A DNA stretch of 21,948 nucleotides from JANWHF01 sp036276235 (GTDB lineage Bacteria; Planctomycetota; Phycisphaerae; Tepidisphaerales; Tepidisphaeraceae), in NCBI GenBank assembly GCA_036276235.1, contig DATBDZ010000296.1, positions 1-21,948 on the forward strand. Reading direction: 5' to 3'. This document shows positions 1 through 6,788 of this stretch, in pieces. Position numbers and translations under genes: made by a program. Below the pieces are notes generated by a model. That model was not told the DNA's origin and ran no database searches. It saw only the letters and a program-made list of their open reading frames with translations. Positions within the stretch are counted from its first letter, which is position 1, and the number at the start of each line of letters is the position of its first letter.

Positions 1-453
1 CTCGTGTCCTGGACCCGTCCACGTCGCCAGACAGAGCAGCGCCACCGCTGGCGATCGGCTGACGCCAGCCTGGCAGTGGCAGAGTACCGTTCCGCGACAA
101 TCCTTGAGCCGCCGGGCAAATTCGATGATTGCGGCAGCATCCACTGCACGCGGCGGCGTTTGGGGCCGCCCGATTTCCTTCGCCCACTTTTCCCTCGCCC
201 ATGACTCGTAGGCTCGCGAAGGGTCATCGGTTGGAGGCACGTCAACATCATCGAATTCGAGCACGAGGCTCACCGCCATCGTCGGACAATCAACGGCAAA
301 ACCCTGGTGGCCTCGAATTGAGATGATCCCGCCGATGTCGTCACGAATGCGCGACCCCAGCACCATCGCGGCCTCGGAATATCCAAGCGCGAGAATGGAC
401 GGATGAGGAGTTGGCGGCGCTGTGAGCATAGCGGACTCGCGATGGCCATTCAT
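1..453 (-). CDS. Dual-specificity/tyrosine phosphatase-like protein (3' end cut by window edge)
   Basis: The frame is open from an ATG at 453 to base 1, so the C-terminus lies outside the window. It encodes the cysteine-phosphatase signature HCQAGVSRSPA near the end of the visible part, matching HCxxGxxRS, where Cys is the nucleophile and Arg binds phosphate. A preceding stretch (LEFDDVDVPP) resembles the usual region of this small bacterial family, which would be expected to run to about 170 residues. The start at 453 is preferred because a GGGGG stretch precedes it at usable spacing; ATG at 429 in the same frame is an alternative. The gene begins 16 bp after the brnA stop on the same strand, so cotranscription with brnTA is likely. 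The substrate is unknown. The family call rests on the motif and is fairly safe; the exact start is not. Confidence 0.8.
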   Translation of the reverse strand, partial: MNGHRESAMLTAPPTPHPSILALGYSEAAMVLGSRIRDDIGGIISIRGHQGFAVDCPTMAVSLVLEFDDVDVPPTDDPSRAYESWAREKWAKEIGRPQTPPRAVDAAAIIEFARRLKDCRGTVLCHCQAGVSRSPAVALLCLATWTGPGHE

Positions 454-469
454 TCGCGTGACCCCCGCT

Positions 470-775
470 TCATCCTGCTTTTGCCAGCACCATAGAGAGG
501 CCTTCAGCGACGAGCCTTGCGCGGCTTACGCCTCGCCTTTTCGCGAGCGCATCAGCTTCATTCAAAAGTTCACGTTCGATGCTGATCGATATTACCTTCG
601 CGCCGGCGCCAATTCTCGGTCGTCCACCGCGATTGCGGGCGGCGCGGTGCAGTTCGCGTCCCTTTTTCGTAAGCGGACCGAATGTGTCGACGACAAATTC
701 CTTGTCAAACTCCTTCGTCGCCTTCCGCAACTCGGCGGTGGTCATCTGCGAGAACGGCTTTTGTTGTTTGGACAT
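470..775 (-). CDS. brnA: BrnA-like antitoxin, ribbon-helix-helix protein
   Basis: This 101-residue protein has an N-terminal region with MTTAELRKATKEFDKEF and a C-terminal ribbon-helix-helix DNA-binding segment at about residues 58-99 (VISISIERELLNEADALAKR, then VSRARLVAEGL). That layout is typical of antitoxins paired with BrnT, which bind the toxin and repress the operon. Two tandem ATGs (778 and 775) overlap the brnT stop TGA. The GGAG box lies 3 nt before the first and 6 nt before the second, which favours 775. A longer open frame running up to 970 overlaps brnT and is not believed. Translation is probably coupled to brnT. Confidence 0.88.
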   Translation of the reverse strand: MSKQQKPFSQMTTAELRKATKEFDKEFVVDTFGPLTKKGRELHRAARNRGGRPRIGAGAKVISISIERELLNEADALAKRRGVSRARLVAEGLSMVLAKAG

Positions 776-1047
776 CATCGTCTCCCGCGCCTTACTCGGC
801 GATTCTCCTTGTCGGTGAGCGGCCGGGCGTGAATGACGTAGACGACGCCCGGTGGATCGAACGTATATATGACTTGCAGATAGTGGCCCGATTCGATCTG
901 TCCCCACGCGATGAACTTGTCGTCGCCGTGCTCGCGCGGGAATCCGCGGAACGGATGATTGACGACCCACTCCGCTGAGCGCGGATCGATGCCGTGCTCG
1001 GCAATGTGCTCCTCGTTCCAGTTGTTCCAGCGGAATTCATAAAGCAC
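775..1047 (-). CDS. brnT: BrnT-family ribonuclease toxin
   Basis: The 90-residue protein matches BrnT in length and pattern: FRWNNWNEEHIAEHGI at the N-terminus, AEWVV, then YVIHARPLTDKENRRVRR at the C-terminus. BrnT toxins are RelE-fold RNases that block translation and are neutralised by BrnA. The start is a GTG at 1047; an in-frame TAG lies just upstream, and the nearby ATG belongs to another frame. No Shine-Dalgarno sequence is visible. A promoter-like pair ends 6 nt before the GTG, suggesting a leaderless transcript. The stop overlaps the brnA start, as usual in this family. Confidence 0.9.
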   Translation of the reverse strand: MLYEFRWNNWNEEHIAEHGIDPRSAEWVVNHPFRGFPREHGDDKFIAWGQIESGHYLQVIYTFDPPGVVYVIHARPLTDKENRRVRRGRR

Positions 1048-1053
1048 CGGATA

Positions 1054-1081
1054 ATTCTATAGGAAACTGGACGCGAGTCAA
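1054..1081 (-). promoter_or_regulatory. Probable sigma70-type promoter of brnTA
   Basis: On the minus strand TTGACT (1081-1076) and TAGAAT (1059-1054) are separated by 16 bp. Only six bases separate the -10 box from the GTG of brnT, so transcription would begin at or next to the start codon. The match to the consensus is good, but the promoter is inferred from sequence alone. Confidence 0.6.
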
Positions 1082-1163
1082 CTCCGCGACGGCTGAGGCG
1101 ATGACACTAACCCAATCCTCCCCTATGATTCGCTCATCAGTTTTCACGAGAGGAATCCGTCGT

Positions 1164-2351
1164 ATGTCTTCGCGCCGGTTGTATTTGGATAATGCCGCGA
1201 CGAGCAATCCCAAGCCTCGGGAAGTTTACGAAGCGATGGCGCGTTATGCGTCGGATCTGGGCGCCAGTGCCGGGCGCGGGGCGTATCACGAGGCCGTGCA
1301 GACTGGCGCGCTGATGAACGATTGCCGCAGGCGGCTGAATCGATTGTTTAACGGCGAGCGGCCGGAACATTTTGTCTTCACGCTCAATTGCTCCGACGCC
1401 CTCAACATGGCGCTGCGCGGCTTGATCGATCCGCACGGCACATCGCACGCCATCTGCACGCACATCGATCACAACTCGATCCTGCGGCCGCTGCGGGCGA
1501 TGGAAGATCGCGGATGGCTCGAGCAGACGCGGGTGGCAGTGGACGGCAGTGGCTTGGTCGATCCGGCGGAGATTCGCCGCGCGATTCGGCCGGAGACGAA
1601 GCTGATTGCCATCACGCATGTGAGCAATGTCACCGGCACGATTCAGCCGATCCGCGAGATTGGCCGGATCGCCCGCGAGGCGGGGATTCCGTTCGTCGTC
1701 GATGCGGCACAATCCGCCGGCCATCTACCGATCGACGTGCAGGCGGATCAGATCGACCTCTTGGCGGCTCCAGGTCACAAGTCGCTCTTTGGCCCACTCG
1801 GCACCGGGTTCCTCTACATTCGCCCAGGCATCGAACGGATCTTGCAGACGATCAAAGAAGGCGGCACCGGGTCGGTCAGCGAGCTGGATCGTCAGCCGGA
1901 TTTTCTGCCGGACAAGTACGAGCCGGGCAGCCACAATGCGATCGGCATCATCGGTTTGTGTGAAGGCGTCAAGTGGGTTCTGGAACAGACGGTCGATCGA
2001 CTGCATGCGCAGGACATGGAGCTGAGCCGCACGTTTATTGAAGGCATTTCTAATATCGAAGGGCTGAGCTACTACGGCCCGCGCGGAACAGAAAATCGCG
2101 TCGGCGTCTTCTCGGTGCGATTGGAAGGCTACGACCCGCAGGAACTGTCGGCGGCCCTTGAAGCCAGCTTCGGCATCCTCACCCGCTCCGGCATCCACTG
2201 CGCGCCCCTCGCCCACGAAGCCATCGGCACCGCATCCCTCGGCGGCACAACCCGCTTCAGCTTCGGGCCATTCGTCGCCGCGCGCGATATTCGCTTTGCG
2301 ATCGATGCGCTGGCGGAGCTTTCAAATGCGCGCATCGTAAGAACGGTCTGA
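1164..2351 (+). CDS. Cysteine desulfurase-like class V PLP enzyme
   Basis: The product is 395 residues from ATG 1164, which has a GAGAGGA box 9-10 nt upstream; in-frame ATGs at 1101 and 1125 lack such a site. It is a fold-type I PLP enzyme of the SufS/CsdA kind: LYLDNAATSNPKP at the start, the PLP-contacting aspartate in VVDAAQSAG (about D180), the Schiff-base lysine in APGHKS (K206), and the sulfur-carrying cysteine in RSGIHCAPLAH (C346). With Lys and Cys both present it should take sulfur from cysteine to leave a persulfide, probably for Fe-S cluster or other sulfur delivery. It most resembles the small stand-alone cysteine desulfurase-family proteins (TIGR01977 type). No scaffold or Suf gene lies nearby. 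It leads a three-gene plus-strand run. Confidence 0.9.
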   Translation: MSSRRLYLDNAATSNPKPREVYEAMARYASDLGASAGRGAYHEAVQTGALMNDCRRRLNRLFNGERPEHFVFTLNCSDALNMALRGLIDPHGTSHAICTHIDHNSILRPLRAMEDRGWLEQTRVAVDGSGLVDPAEIRRAIRPETKLIAITHVSNVTGTIQPIREIGRIAREAGIPFVVDAAQSAGHLPIDVQADQIDLLAAPGHKSLFGPLGTGFLYIRPGIERILQTIKEGGTGSVSELDRQPDFLPDKYEPGSHNAIGIIGLCEGVKWVLEQTVDRLHAQDMELSRTFIEGISNIEGLSYYGPRGTENRVGVFSVRLEGYDPQELSAALEASFGILTRSGIHCAPLAHEAIGTASLGGTTRFSFGPFVAARDIRFAIDALAELSNARIVRTV

Positions 2352-2375
2352 TCAGCTCATCACGGGAGGATCGTC

Positions 2376-3563
2376 ATGGCAAAGAAGTCGCGTCGATCCT
2401 CGCTCGTGCGCTTCAGTTCACGACCGTACAAGACGATTCTGGCGGAAGTCGTTGATCTGCTCGAAGCCTCGCGACGCTTCTCGGCACGGGCGGTGAACGC
2501 GGTCATCACCACCACGTACTGGCAAATCGGACGGCGGATCGTCGAGTTCGAACTGCAAGGCAAAGACCGGGCAGCGTACGGCGAGCAGTTGATTGATCAA
2601 CTTGCGGCGGATCTGACGGCGCGTTTCGGCCGGGGATTCTCAAGGCGCGCCGTCTATCAGATGCGCGCGTTTTATCAGAGTTACCCGCCAATTGTGCAAT
2701 CGCCGATTGCACAATCTGCCAAAGCCCATGACCGGGCAATTGTGCAATCGGCGATTGCACAATCTCCTGCGGCAAAAGTGCGACAATTTCCGCTGCCTTG
2801 GTCTCACTACGTCCGTTTGCTTTCGGTCGATAATCTCCTCGCCCGCCGCTTCTACGAGACCGAAGCGTTGCGCGGCGGATGGACCGTCAAACAGCTCAAT
2901 CGCCAGATCGACACGCAGTTTTACGAGCGCACCGCGCTTTCGCGCGACAAGGCGGTAATGCTTACGAAGCACAACAAGCGCCGGCGAGAAGATGACATCA
3001 CCGTCGAGGAAGAATTGAAGGACCCCTTCCTGCTCGAGTTCCTGGGCCTCAAGGACGAATACTCGGAGAGCGACCTTGAAGAGGCACTAATCCTTAAGCT
3101 CGAAGAGTTCCTGCTGGAACTCGGAAACGATTTCACGTTCATCGGCCGACAACGGCGGCTGCGAATTGGAAACGCCTGGTATCGCGTCGATCTGCTGTTG
3201 TTTCACCGCCGCTTACGTTGCCTCGTCATTATCGATTTGAAAACCGGTGCGTTCACTCACGCTGATGCTGGTCAGATGCATCTGTATTGCAATTACGCGA
3301 AAGAGCACTGGACAAACGCCGGCGAGAATCCGCCTGTTGGACTGATCCTTTGCACGGGAAGAGATGATGCCGTCGCGCGCTACTCGCTGGATGGCCTGCC
3401 TAACAAGATCATGGCGGCGAAATACCGGACCGTCTTGCCGGACGAACGGCGCATCGCAGCCGAACTGGAAAAGACCCGCAGGCTGCTACAATCGCGGCCC
3501 TCGCGCCGTCGCTCGCTTATGCAGCAAGAAACTGGCGGCCGATCAGGAGCAAACCACCGATGA
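2376..3563 (+). CDS. YhcG/DUF1016-family PD-(D/E)XK nuclease-like protein
   Basis: This is a 395-residue protein. Residues about 35-185 match the DUF1016 N-terminal domain (TTYWQIGRRIVEFE, FSRRAVYQMRAFY, LPWSHYVRLLSV). Residues about 215-370 form the nuclease-like domain: E236 in ESDLEEAL, D272 in YRVDLLLFH, DLK at 287-289 and Q300, so the PD-(D/E)XK residues are intact. Members of this family are suspected DNA-processing or mobile-element-associated nucleases, but the function is poorly established. The start has a GGGAGGA box 6 nt upstream. The gene lies 24 bp after the desulfurase, and its stop overlaps the next start (ATGA). Residues 106-130 are an in-frame insertion made of two palindromic DNA units. 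Residues after about 375 look like an unconserved tail. Confidence 0.88.
   Translation: MAKKSRRSSLVRFSSRPYKTILAEVVDLLEASRRFSARAVNAVITTTYWQIGRRIVEFELQGKDRAAYGEQLIDQLAADLTARFGRGFSRRAVYQMRAFYQSYPPIVQSPIAQSAKAHDRAIVQSAIAQSPAAKVRQFPLPWSHYVRLLSVDNLLARRFYETEALRGGWTVKQLNRQIDTQFYERTALSRDKAVMLTKHNKRRREDDITVEEELKDPFLLEFLGLKDEYSESDLEEALILKLEEFLLELGNDFTFIGRQRRLRIGNAWYRVDLLLFHRRLRCLVIIDLKTGAFTHADAGQMHLYCNYAKEHWTNAGENPPVGLILCTGRDDAVARYSLDGLPNKIMAAKYRTVLPDERRIAAELEKTRRLLQSRPSRRRSLMQQETGGRSGANHR
2691..2763 (+). repeat. Two 25-bp palindromes inserted in frame in the YhcG-like gene
   Basis: Two perfect palindromes lie at 2691-2715 and 2739-2763. Each has 12-bp arms (ATTGTGCAATCG and its complement) around one central base, C in the first and G in the second. 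The copies are 48 bp apart start to start, a multiple of three, so the reading frame survives and the protein gains IVQSPIAQS and IVQSAIAQS. The segment falls in a loop between conserved blocks of the N-terminal domain. Confidence 0.9.
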
Positions 3564-4468
3564 ATGATCTGGATCAACTGAACAATCGCTTTTCGATCCC
3601 GGGCGTCGTGAAGATCGAAGCTGGCGCGGGCGGCTTGCCGCGCGTGGCTGTGACCTCGCCGCTGGCGGATGCGCATGTTTATCTACATGGCGCGCACGTG
3701 ACACATTTTGCGGCGCGCGGGCAGAAGCCATTGCTGTTTCTTAGCGCCGAGAGTCACTTCGCGCCCGACAAGCCGATCCGCGGCGGCGTTCCGATCTGCT
3801 TTCCATGGTTTGGCCCCAAGGCCGGAGACACCGCCGCCCCGATGCACGGGTTTGCGCGGCTGCTTTCCTGGGAAATCGCCCGCATCATTGCTCAGCCAAA
3901 TGGCGCGGTCACCATCGATCTGGAATTGAAGTCATCGGAAGCAACGCGCGCCCGATGGCCGTTCGATTTTCATGCGCTCTATCAGATCAAGTTCGGCAAG
4001 AATCTGGAACTGAAGCTGCGGGTCACCAATCAAGCTGCGCAGAGCTTTTCATTTGAAGAAGCGATGCATACGTATCTGGCCGTTGGCGACGCGAAGACAG
4101 CCGTCATCGAAGGCCTCGCCGGCCGGCGGTTTACCGATAAGGTGGACGGCGCGAAGGAAAAGACGCAGAGCGGCGCGATTACGATCACCGGCGAAACCGA
4201 TCGCGTCTATCTCGATACGACCGATGCCGTCACGGTCAACGATCCAGCCCTCTCGCGGAAGCTCATCGTCCGCAAAGACGGCTCTTCGAGCACCGTCGTC
4301 TGGAATCCCTGGATCGCCAAAGCAAAGGCAATGGCGGATTTCGGCGACGACGAATGGCCGCGCATGCTCTGCATCGAAACGGCCAACGTCGGCGCCAACG
4401 CCGTCAATCTCGCGCCGGGGGCGACGCATGAAATGTCGGCAGTAGTGGAGAGCACTTCCCAGCAGTAG
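3560..4468 (+). CDS. D-hexose-6-phosphate mutarotase (YeaD-type aldose epimerase)
   Basis: The 302-residue product has the family hallmarks: IRGGVPICFPWFG (73-85), HGFAR (96-100), the catalytic-type histidine in EEAMHTYLAVG (H170), VWNPW (247-251) and FGDDEWPRMLCIE with the probable catalytic glutamate E273. The family interconverts alpha and beta anomers of glucose 6-phosphate and related sugars in the cytoplasm. The length is normal. The ATG overlaps the stop of the upstream nuclease gene in ATGA, with an AGGAG box inside that gene 10 nt before, so translation is probably coupled. The gene ends in TAG and faces a minus-strand gene across a hairpin cluster. Confidence 0.92.
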   Translation: MNDLDQLNNRFSIPGVVKIEAGAGGLPRVAVTSPLADAHVYLHGAHVTHFAARGQKPLLFLSAESHFAPDKPIRGGVPICFPWFGPKAGDTAAPMHGFARLLSWEIARIIAQPNGAVTIDLELKSSEATRARWPFDFHALYQIKFGKNLELKLRVTNQAAQSFSFEEAMHTYLAVGDAKTAVIEGLAGRRFTDKVDGAKEKTQSGAITITGETDRVYLDTTDAVTVNDPALSRKLIVRKDGSSSTVVWNPWIAKAKAMADFGDDEWPRMLCIETANVGANAVNLAPGATHEMSAVVESTSQQ

Positions 4469-4573
4469 CCTGTTATGCTGAGGTACGAGTACCTGTTCTA
4501 ACAATGCGGCAGGCAGTGCCGGCAGTGCCCGCCCTACGCGCCGTGCATTGATGCCGCGCTTATCTGCGAGGTA

Positions 4574-4656
4574 AAGAGCGCTGCGCTCTTGCTGATGTCG
4601 GCCGAGTACGTCCGACGCTTGCGGAATACCGCAAGCACATGGGCTGGAAGCCCATG
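4574..4656. repeat. Cluster of three hairpins between convergent genes
   Basis: Three perfect stem-loops follow one another: 4574-4590 (7-bp arms, 3-nt loop), 4617-4636 (8-bp arms GCTTGCGG, 4-nt loop) and 4638-4656 (8-bp arms CATGGGCT, 3-nt loop). They occupy the 210-bp gap between the mutarotase and the GAF-phosphatase genes, which converge, so they could terminate both transcripts. No clear U-run follows. The stems look like dispersed intergenic repeats. Nothing else was recognised in the gap. Confidence 0.65.
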
Positions 4657-4678
4657 CCACTTTTGGTGGCGCCCTCTC

Positions 4679-5950
4679 TTACGCATTTCGCTGCACAACC
4701 ACCACCGTCTGATCATCAGCTGGCTCGTCCTTTTCCTGCCATTTGATGGCAGTGTCGCGCATCGCGTTGACGATGCCAGCCGGCGAAGAGTCGGCGGTGG
4801 ATTGGAGCGATTGATGAAGTCGTTGTGAGCCGAGAAGTTCCCCCGCGAGATTGAATGCTTCCGTGATGCCGTCGCTGAGAAGGATGAGCATGTCGCCGGG
4901 GGCGAGCGACGCGGCATTGGAGCCTTCGCCGCTCAGGTCATCAACGCTCAGCGGCGGAAGGTTGGCGTCGAGCCAGCGGATGTTCTGGCCTTCATGAAAG
5001 ATGATCGGCGCCTGGCCGGCGCTGCACCAACGCAGATCGCCGCTCGCATTGATGAATCCGAGGAACGCCGTTACGAAGCGGCCGCGCTCAAGGTCCTGAC
5101 GCAGGCGGCTGTTCACGCGCTGCAGAATGCGTAGCGGATCGTTGTCGGTTTCGCTGAGGGTTCTAACCAGCGCACGGACTTGCGAGATGACCAGTGCCGC
5201 CGGCAGGCCATGGCCCGAGGCGTCGGCGACGAGTACGCCGAGGCTGCCATCGGGGAGCTTCCATAGGTCGTAGCAATCGCCGCCGTTGATCGACGCGGCA
5301 CGTGTCCAGCCGGCACAAGTCAGGCCCGGAATCGTCGGCGGCACTTTGGGAATCATGCCTTCCTGCAATCGCTTTGCCAGCTCCATTTCATGGCGAATGC
5401 CAGTGCTGAGAATCGCCGTCTGCTGCAGCTTCCAGCGCTGCAGTGCAACACCCGCCTGATTGGCAAGCAATCGCAGCAGCGCGGCATCCGTCTCATCAAA
5501 TATCGCGCCGATCTTGTTGAGTGCCTGCACGACCCCAACCGGCCGCTCGTCCCAATCCACCATCGGCGCCGCCAGCAGATTGCGCGTGACAAAGCCGCTG
5601 CGCTTGTCGAACTCCGGCAAAAAGCGCGCGTCAACATACGCCTCGGGCACGTGCACCACGGCATTAGTCTTGAACGCATGACCGACGATCCCCGAGCCGC
5701 TGGGAACGCGAATCTCGCCGGACCCCAGCGCAACCTTCGACCACAGCTCATCGGTCTTCGGATCGTGCAGGAAAATACTGGCGCGCTCGCAATCGAGCAT
5801 TGAGCAGGTCGCCTCGGCGATGCGCTTGAGCAGCGGCTCCAGCTCGGTGGTGACAGTCATCGCCCGCGAGACTTCAAGGATCATCCGCATCTGGTCGGGA
5901 GTAATGCCAGTGAGCGGCAGCCGCGCGTTGGATGAAACGGGGTCGAGCAT
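4679..5950 (-). CDS. GAF domain plus SpoIIE/PP2C serine phosphatase
   Basis: This 423-residue soluble protein has a GAF sensor domain (about 35-175, with LLAAPMVDWDERPVGVVQALNK), a short linker helix (about 183-200, MELAKRLQEGMIP), and a SpoIIE/RsbU PP2C-type phosphatase domain (about 205-421). The metal-binding acidic residues are present in GGDCYD (D225), VADASGHG (D243), LLSDGITEAF (D360) and ADDQT (D412-D413). Proteins of this layout dephosphorylate anti-sigma-factor antagonists in partner-switching pathways in response to a signal bound by GAF. No anti-sigma or STAS gene is next to it, so the target is unknown. A TACAAT box lies 9 nt before the ATG, but no convincing -35 was found. Confidence 0.93.
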   Translation of the reverse strand: MLDPVSSNARLPLTGITPDQMRMILEVSRAMTVTTELEPLLKRIAEATCSMLDCERASIFLHDPKTDELWSKVALGSGEIRVPSGSGIVGHAFKTNAVVHVPEAYVDARFLPEFDKRSGFVTRNLLAAPMVDWDERPVGVVQALNKIGAIFDETDAALLRLLANQAGVALQRWKLQQTAILSTGIRHEMELAKRLQEGMIPKVPPTIPGLTCAGWTRAASINGGDCYDLWKLPDGSLGVLVADASGHGLPAALVISQVRALVRTLSETDNDPLRILQRVNSRLRQDLERGRFVTAFLGFINASGDLRWCSAGQAPIIFHEGQNIRWLDANLPPLSVDDLSGEGSNAASLAPGDMLILLSDGITEAFNLAGELLGSQRLHQSLQSTADSSPAGIVNAMRDTAIKWQEKDEPADDQTVVVVQRNA

Positions 5951-6013
5951 CGGAACGCCATTGTACAGGAAAAACGAGGACGGAAGATGGACCGGATCAG
6001 CATCACGGCTGAA

Positions 6014-6277
6014 TTACCCAAACTTGCTGTCGAACTCGTTGTGCGATCCGATCCATGCCCACTCGATCGTGTCCCCATCGCGTTCGCCCACCGCTCGCTA
6101 CTGATCGTTGATCCGCACCGACCAGACATTCTCGTAGCCTTGCAGCTTCTTGAATCGAAGTGACGGATGATTGGGGTTTGCCGAGAAGACTTGATAAGCC
6201 CGCTGCGCAGCTTCTTTAACGCGCGGTTCGAGCGCCCCATACGCTCGCCAGAAGCTCGGTCGGGCCCGCGACTTCAC
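6014..6277 (-). pseudogene. RelE/ParE-superfamily toxin interrupted by an in-frame TAG
   Basis: Reading from GTG 6277 gives 59 codons that match a RelE/ParE-like toxin (RPSFWRAYGALEPRVK, ANPNHPSLRFKKLQGYENV, WSVRINDQ). A TAG then occurs at 6100-6098, after which the same frame continues with RAVGERDGDTIEWAWIGSHN to a TAA at 6014. Relatives usually have a tyrosine at the interrupted spot (SYRAxG), one base change from TAG. The GTG overlaps the antitoxin stop. TAG is the normal stop of several genes in this window, including the mutarotase and the TPR protein, so recoding is unlikely. The truncated 59-residue product would lack the last strands and is probably inactive. Confidence 0.82.
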
Positions 6278-6492
6278 AGCCGATCCACGTCCAGCGGCTC
6301 CGACCCTTCCGCTTTCGACGCTTTCAGGAATTCATCCAGCTTCGGCCGTGGCTTGCTTTCGGCGATGATCTGCTCCCACCGCTCGTCGCCCTGTTGAGCC
6401 AGGAGAAACCGCGCGAAGTCCGCCACCTCGACCCGCTTGGCCGCTGGCAATTGCTCGCAAATGCTCAGGAGTTCTTGCGTCTCGACGCTCAT
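6274..6492 (-). CDS. Antitoxin of the decayed RelE/ParE-type pair
   Basis: This 72-residue protein (SVETQELLSICEQLPAAKRV, then VADFARFLLAQQ and an acidic C-terminus) has the size and pattern of small antitoxins placed before RelE/ParE-like toxins. The helix containing LPAAKRVEVADFARFLL resembles the DUF2281-type start, and the charged tail would wrap the toxin. Its TGA overlaps the GTG of the toxin frame. A TAAAAT box lies 6 nt before the ATG, similar in layout to brnT, but no good -35 is visible. With the toxin broken, this gene may be a remnant or may act against related toxins in trans. Confidence 0.72.
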   Translation of the reverse strand: MSVETQELLSICEQLPAAKRVEVADFARFLLAQQGDERWEQIIAESKPRPKLDEFLKASKAEGSEPLDVDRL

Positions 6493-6635
6493 ACCCGAAT
6501 TTTACCCAAGTGAAGCAAAACTTCCAGAAAGAGGCGTTCCCCGATGATCGACGTCGAGATCGACCGCATCTGATGAGCTGCCCTCGGCGCGGCGAAGCTC
6601 CATGGGCGTTCAAAATAAGCCGCGCTGGGAGATCG

Positions 6636-6741
6636 ATGCGAATGAAAAATGAAAAATGAAAAGTGAAAAATGAAAATTGAAAAATGGGAGGATGGAAACG
6701 GCCTCACTCCCTTTTTCTGCTTTTCACTTTTCATTTCGCAT
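6636..6741. repeat. 7-bp tandem repeat forming a fold-back element
   Basis: Six consecutive copies of the heptamer ATGAAAA (with A, G or T at the first base) run from 6642 to 6683. The opposite strand of the same motif follows at about 6711-6741, so the whole can fold as an imperfect hairpin starting from ATGCGAA at both ends, with GGGAG (6686-6690) facing CTCCC (6707-6711). It fills most of the 296-bp gap between the antitoxin and the glycosyltransferase, which diverge. It is AT-rich compared with its surroundings and shows no coding potential. Confidence 0.8.
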
Positions 6742-6788
6742 AAGCGGACTTTTTTTGTTGCCAGCGGGCGCATACGCTGGAACGCGTT

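Noticed and set aside
779..970. N-terminal extension of the BrnA frame up to 970
   Set aside because: It overlaps brnT, is rich in Arg and Ser as expected of a shadow frame, and a proper GGAG-ATG start exists at 775.
4049..4917. Open frames over the hairpin cluster and the ends of the mutarotase and GAF-phosphatase genes
   Set aside because: They are antisense or out of frame to well supported genes, and their unique part is repeat sequence.
6098..6100. TAG recoded as a sense codon in the toxin
   Set aside because: TAG terminates the mutarotase, the TPR protein, the 161-residue protein and the PaaK-like gene here.
6642..6683. CRISPR array from tandem repeats
   Set aside because: Units are 7 bp and directly abutting, with no unique spacers; the same holds for the other heptamer elements.
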